NCBI GenBank assembly: GCA_963767245.1
Contig: CAVYDG010000022.1
Span: 1 to 64,000 of the forward strand
From: Roseiarcus sp963767245
GTDB lineage: Bacteria; Pseudomonadota; Alphaproteobacteria; Rhizobiales; Beijerinckiaceae
DNA length: 64,000 nt
Direction of reading: 5' to 3'
Under the pieces are notes generated by a model. That model saw only the letters and a program-made list of their open reading frames with translations. It was not told the DNA's origin and searched no databases. Position numbers and translations under genes: made by a program. Positions 62,560 through 64,000 of this stretch are shown piece by piece (the stretch's first letter is position 1; each line of letters starts with the position of its first letter).

Positions 62560-64000
62560 TCAGCGGGTGAAGCTCACGGCGTTGCCCGCATCGACGTTGA
62601 GGATGTTGCCGGTGCTTTTGGCGGAAAGATCAGAGGCGAAGTAATAGACCGCCTCGGCGATGTCCTCGGGGTACACGGATAGCTTCAACAGCGAGCGCTG
62701 GCGGTAAACCTCTTCGAGTTCGGCCTCGCTGACCTTGTTCGACGCCGCCCGTTGCGCCCGCCATTCGCCCTGCCAGATCTTGGAGCCGCGCAGCACCGCA
62801 TCCGGATTGACCGTATTGGCGCGAATGCCGTGCGGCGCGCCTTCGAGCGCCAGACAGCGCGCCAGATGAACCTCCGCGGCTTTGGCGCTGCAATAGGCCG
62901 ATGCTCCGGGCGAAGCCGCGAGCGCGTTCTTCGAGGCGATGAAGACAATGGCGCCGCCGAGGCCCTGATCTTTCATGATCCGGTAGCCCGCCCGCGCTGA
63001 AAGAAAATACCCGGTCGCGAGGATCGCGAAGTTGCGGTTCCAAAGTTCGAGCGAAGTGTCCTCGAAGGGCGCTGCGGAAGCGATGCCGGCGTTTGCGACG
63101 ACGATGTCAACCCCGCCGAAGGCGAGAACGGCCTCGTGGAACGCCGCCTCGACGGCAGGCTCGCTGGTGACGTCGACATGAACGCCGGCAACCGCGTCCT
63201 TGCCGAAGCGCTTGCCGAAGTCGACGACCGCCGCATCGAGGCTCTTGGCGTCGATGTCGGCGAGCACGACACAGGCGCCTTCGCCCATCAGCCGCGCCGC
63301 GATCGCCTGGCCGATGCCGCCCGCGCCGCCAGTCACCAGGGCGACCCGCCCGGCGAGCGATTTGGGTCTGGGCATCCGTTGGAGCTTGGCTTCCTCGAGC
63401 AGCCAATATTCGATATTGAACGCCTCCTGCTCCTTAAGCCCGACATAGCGGCTGACGCTGGACGCTCCGCGCATCACGTTGATCGCATTGACGTAGAATT
63501 CCGCGGCGATGCGCGCGGTCGACTTGTCCTTGGCGAACGACAGCATGCCGACCCCCGGGACAAGATAGATGACCGCGTTGGGGTCGCGGATCGGCGGCGA
63601 ATCCGGCCGTTTGCATTGCCCGTAGTAGGTCTCGTAATCGGCCCGATAATCGGCAAGGCTCTTGTCGAGCGACGCGACAACCGCATCGAGGTTGCGCGCC
63701 GCCGGATCGAAGGGCAGCACCAGCGGCCGGATTTTGGTGCGCAGGAAATGATCGGGGCAAGACGTCCCGAGCGCCGCGAGGGCCTTGAGATCGCGCGAAT
63801 TGACGAACTCCAACACCGCCGCGGTATCGGTGAAGTGTCCGATCTTGCGCTCGCCGGTCGATATGCGCTTGCGAATGGCGGGCAGGAGCTTCGCGGCGAC
63901 GTCGCGTCGATCGGCCCGCGGCAGGGGCTCGACGCGCGGGCCCCCGAAGGCTTCGCCGTGGGCGTTCGCGCTGAGCCATCGGGCGGCCTTGTTGATCATC
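62560..64000 (-). CDS. rhaD: Bifunctional rhamnulose-1-phosphate aldolase/alcohol dehydrogenase (5' end beyond window)
   Basis: At least 480 C-terminal residues; the gene continues past 64000, so the ATG at 63999 is internal. The first part is the end of a class II aldolase domain (V-I-Y-L-V-P-G-V-G-M, Y-W-L-L-E-E-A-K-L). From about residue 210 of the visible part there is a full SDR domain: T-G-G-A-G-G-I-G, A-N-A-G-I-A, F-I-A-S-K-N and Y-C-S-A-K. Family members are about 700 residues, splitting L-rhamnulose 1-phosphate and reducing or oxidising lactaldehyde. Same operon as rhaI. Confidence 0.93.
   Translation of the reverse strand, partial: MINKAARWLSANAHGEAFGGPRVEPLPRADRRDVAAKLLPAIRKRISTGERKIGHFTDTAAVLEFVNSRDLKALAALGTSCPDHFLRTKIRPLVLPFDPAARNLDAVVASLDKSLADYRADYETYYGQCKRPDSPPIRDPNAVIYLVPGVGMLSFAKDKSTARIAAEFYVNAINVMRGASSVSRYVGLKEQEAFNIEYWLLEEAKLQRMPRPKSLAGRVALVTGGAGGIGQAIAARLMGEGACVVLADIDAKSLDAAVVDFGKRFGKDAVAGVHVDVTSEPAVEAAFHEAVLAFGGVDIVVANAGIASAAPFEDTSLELWNRNFAILATGYFLSARAGYRIMKDQGLGGAIVFIASKNALAASPGASAYCSAKAAEVHLARCLALEGAPHGIRANTVNPDAVLRGSKIWQGEWRAQRAASNKVSEAELEEVYRQRSLLKLSVYPEDIAEAVYYFASDLSAKSTGNILNVDAGNAVSFTR

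Noticed and set aside
1..64000. CRISPR arrays or rRNA genes
   Set aside because: No regularly spaced repeat-spacer array and no rRNA-like sequence was seen; the only regular array is the spacer-less 23-bp IS21 end repeat.

Overview
The window looks like the chromosome of an alphaproteobacterium, most likely of the Hyphomicrobiales (Rhizobiales). It is GC-rich and carries a GapR-type nucleoid protein, a CarD regulator beside a 7Fe ferredoxin and a SUV3-like helicase tail, an AccD whose zinc-ribbon cysteines are missing, and ETF-quinone oxidoreductase divergent from a uracil-DNA glycosylase. The family within the order cannot be fixed from sequence reading alone.

1-13.7 kb is a decayed mobile island. 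Its right end is marked by a tyrosine integrase (12275-13513) next to a 45-nt copy of the 3' half of a tRNA-Lys gene (13673-13717), beginning at the anticodon loop. By that geometry the island runs left, past the window edge. Inside are a wrecked sugar or sugar-acid operon (FCD regulator, SDR, two enolase-superfamily dehydratases, aldose 1-epimerase, all broken) and remnants of IS66, IS3, IS200, IS5, IS3-like, IS630 and IS21 elements. Near the integrase are two unrecognised cargo genes.

13.8-26 kb is one unidirectional minus-strand cluster: LacI regulator, Gfo/Idh/MocA oxidoreductase, acyl-CoA transferase, enoyl-CoA hydratase, CUT1 sugar ABC transporter (binding protein, two permeases, ATPase) and two GMC flavoprotein oxidoreductases. 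The transporter/GMC half contains nine apparent frameshifts in about 7.6 kb, while the regulator half and the host genes further right are intact. A fumarate-reductase-like flavoprotein gene is divergent from lacI across an operator-like palindrome. 28.4-35.5 kb holds a VanB/VanA-like Rieske oxygenase pair and a complete branched-chain-amino-acid-type (Liv) ABC transporter, which suggests uptake and oxidative demethylation of a small aromatic or similar substrate.

35.7-41.9 kb is a second IS-rich stretch (IS110, Tn5/IS4-type, and two tandem 936-bp IS5-family copies that share a TAA target) around an unusual Mur ligase-family gene.

42.4-64 kb is mainly host chromosome: SDR, N-formylglutamate amidohydrolase family, GapR, CarD, FdxA, helicase C-terminal half, beta-hydroxyacid dehydrogenase, Na+/solute symporter with DUF3311 partner, trpA, accD, two membrane glycosyltransferases, ispE, TPR protein, ETF-QO, UDG, and the start of an L-rhamnose catabolic operon (rhaI plus a fused aldolase/dehydrogenase cut by the window edge).
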